Positions 7,212-8,180 of a DNA stretch of 8,180 bases are shown piece after piece. The number at the start of each line of letters is the position of its first letter. The first letter of the stretch is position 1. The stretch comes from a bacterium. GTDB lineage: Bacteria; Patescibacteriota; Minisyncoccia; UBA6257; UBA9933. The translations under genes and the position numbers were made by a program. The notes beneath the pieces were generated by a model. It was not told where the DNA came from and made no database searches. It saw only the letters and a program-made list of their open reading frames with translations. The stretch is from NCBI GenBank assembly GCA_021817915.1, contig JAKAFV010000014.1:1-8180 (forward strand). Direction: 5' to 3'.

Positions 7212-7247
7212 TTGCATAATTTTTAGATAAGGCTATAATTCTATAAT
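7212..7247 (+). promoter_or_regulatory. Putative promoter with duplicated -10 box
   Basis: This 61-base gap is the widest in the window. It holds TTGCAT (7212-7217, a weak -35) and, 16 bases on, a perfect TATAAT (7234-7239). The octamer CTATAATT is repeated directly head-to-tail (7233-7240 and 7241-7248), which gives a second TATAAT at 7242-7247. The upstream box has the better -35 spacing. Transcription would start around 7246 or 7254 and leave a leader of about 16-24 bases. The site suggests that the oxidoreductase gene is transcribed separately from the glycosyltransferase operon. It is AT-rich sequence, so chance matches are possible. Confidence 0.6.
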
Positions 7248-7269
7248 TATTAAATAAACACATTAAATT

Positions 7270-8180
7270 ATGAAGCAGATTTTTCAAAATCCGAAATCAG
7301 GAAGCACAAGAGTAGAAAATATTACCTCGCCGACGCTAAAAAGCGGCGGTGTTTTGGTAAAAAATAACTTTTCGTTAATTAGCCCGGGCACCGAAAGGGG
7401 GATTATAGAACTTTCCAAAAAGGGGCTGATTCAGAAAGCTAAGGATCGTCCGGATTACGTCCAGAAGTTTTTTATGCTTGCTAAAACAAAGGGGGTTATG
7501 GCTGCCTGGCAAGTCGCCCAATCAAAATTGGAAACTGATATCGCGCTTGGTTACAGTTCAAGCGGAAAGGTAATTGACGTCGCTTCAGACGTTGAAGAGT
7601 TTAAAGCCGGCGATAGGGTGGCTTGCGCCGGCCAGAATTATGCCTCGCACGCGGAAATAATTTTTGTCCCCAAAAATTTATGCGTGAAAATTCCGAAAGA
7701 AGTTGGCGACAAAGAAGCTTCTTTCGTCACGCTGGGTTCAATTGCGATGCAGGGAATTAGGCGGGCCGAACTTTTAACTGGAGAGAAAGTTGGCGTTATA
7801 GGGCTGGGCCTTTTAGGGCAGTTAGCGGTAAAAATGTTAAAAGCGTACGGCCATCCGGTTGTCGCTTTTGATGTGGATAGCGAAAAAATTAGCCGTGCGA
7901 AGGATAGCGGGGCGGATGTGGCTTTTGATTTGAATAGCGGTGATTATAAAAATGCCGTTGAAAAATTGACGGATGGGAAAGGAGTGGACGCGGTTTTAAT
8001 TTATGCCGCCAGCAAAGACGACGAACCTTTAAAATTAGCTGTTGATATTTGCCGGGATAAAGGAAGAATAGTCCAAATAGGCAATATTTTAACAAATATA
8101 CCTTGGCGTGATTTTTATAAAAAAGAGTTAGATTACCGCGCCTCTTGCTCGTATGGCCCGGGGAGATACGACTCTAATTA
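7270..8180 (+). CDS. MDR-type oxidoreductase, probably N-terminal part of a two-domain MDR/Gfo-Idh-MocA enzyme (3' end outside window)
   Basis: The first 303 residues are present and the frame is open to the edge. The start follows the medium-chain dehydrogenase pattern: SLISPGTERG (35-44), ALGYSSSGKVIDV (92-104), the turn EFKAGDRVACAGQNYASHAE (110-129), and the dinucleotide-binding VGVIGLGLLGQLAVKML (174-190) with G178, G180 and G183. The usual catalytic-zinc residues are not at their places: Ser-Pro-Gly-Thr replaces the Cys region and Gly-Tyr replaces Gly-His-Glu, so a zinc-independent mechanism is likely. SYGPGRYDSN (294-303) at the edge matches what I know of 'bi-domain' oxidoreductases of polysaccharide clusters, in which a Gfo/Idh/MocA domain follows. 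Such enzymes are thought to act on sugar or sugar-nucleotide substrates, but the reaction is not established here. The start ATG has an A/T-rich leader with no Shine-Dalgarno sequence. Confidence 0.88.
   Translation, partial: MKQIFQNPKSGSTRVENITSPTLKSGGVLVKNNFSLISPGTERGIIELSKKGLIQKAKDRPDYVQKFFMLAKTKGVMAAWQVAQSKLETDIALGYSSSGKVIDVASDVEEFKAGDRVACAGQNYASHAEIIFVPKNLCVKIPKEVGDKEASFVTLGSIAMQGIRRAELLTGEKVGVIGLGLLGQLAVKMLKAYGHPVVAFDVDSEKISRAKDSGADVAFDLNSGDYKNAVEKLTDGKGVDAVLIYAASKDDEPLKLAVDICRDKGRIVQIGNILTNIPWRDFYKKELDYRASCSYGPGRYDSN

Noticed and set aside
7209..7233. Intrinsic terminator after the GT2 gene
   Set aside because: No GC-rich stem followed by a T-run is present; only AT-rich sequence leading into the promoter.

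Overview
The window is part of a surface-glycan biosynthesis locus from an AT-rich bacterium, with every gene on the + strand. Gene density is extreme: seven consecutive junctions have gaps of 4 to 18 bases or overlaps of 4 to 23 bases. No start codon is preceded by a clear Shine-Dalgarno sequence. TGA works as an ordinary stop. AT-rich codons, weak leaders and tight packing would suit a Patescibacteria (CPR)-type genome, but that placement is an inference from style and no marker gene is present.

Layout: (1) the 3' end of an unrecognised gene (1-200); (2) an FkbM-type SAM methyltransferase with a long C-terminal extension (219-1328); (3) a class I SAM methyltransferase with a hydrophobic C-terminal part (1306-2073); (4) a GT4 glycosyltransferase whose E-x7-E motif ends in Gln (2070-3242); (5) a polytopic membrane protein resembling Wzy oligosaccharide repeat-unit polymerases (3251-4573); (6) a second GT4 glycosyltransferase with a canonical E-x7-E (4578-5771); (7) a third SAM methyltransferase, broken by a one-base frameshift at a T7-C-A9 homopolymer (5752-6288, with the displaced C-terminus continuing to 6385); (8) a WaaE/KdtX-like GT2 glycosyltransferase (6378-7208); (9) after a 61-base gap holding a promoter with two tandem TATAAT boxes, the start of an MDR-type oxidoreductase that probably belongs to the two-domain MDR plus Gfo/Idh/MocA family of glycan clusters. 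It runs off the right edge.

Together the genes suggest assembly of a lipid-linked oligosaccharide by cytoplasmic glycosyltransferases, methyl decoration by up to three methyltransferases, and polymerisation outside the membrane by the Wzy-like protein. The initiating phosphoglycosyltransferase, the Wzx flippase and the chain-length regulator are not in the window and would be expected in the flanks. The strongest lead is the frameshifted methyltransferase. It is an assembly error, a fresh pseudogene, or a homopolymer switch (phase variation or transcriptional slippage) controlling glycan methylation. No mobile element, CRISPR array, tRNA, rRNA or convincing terminator was seen.
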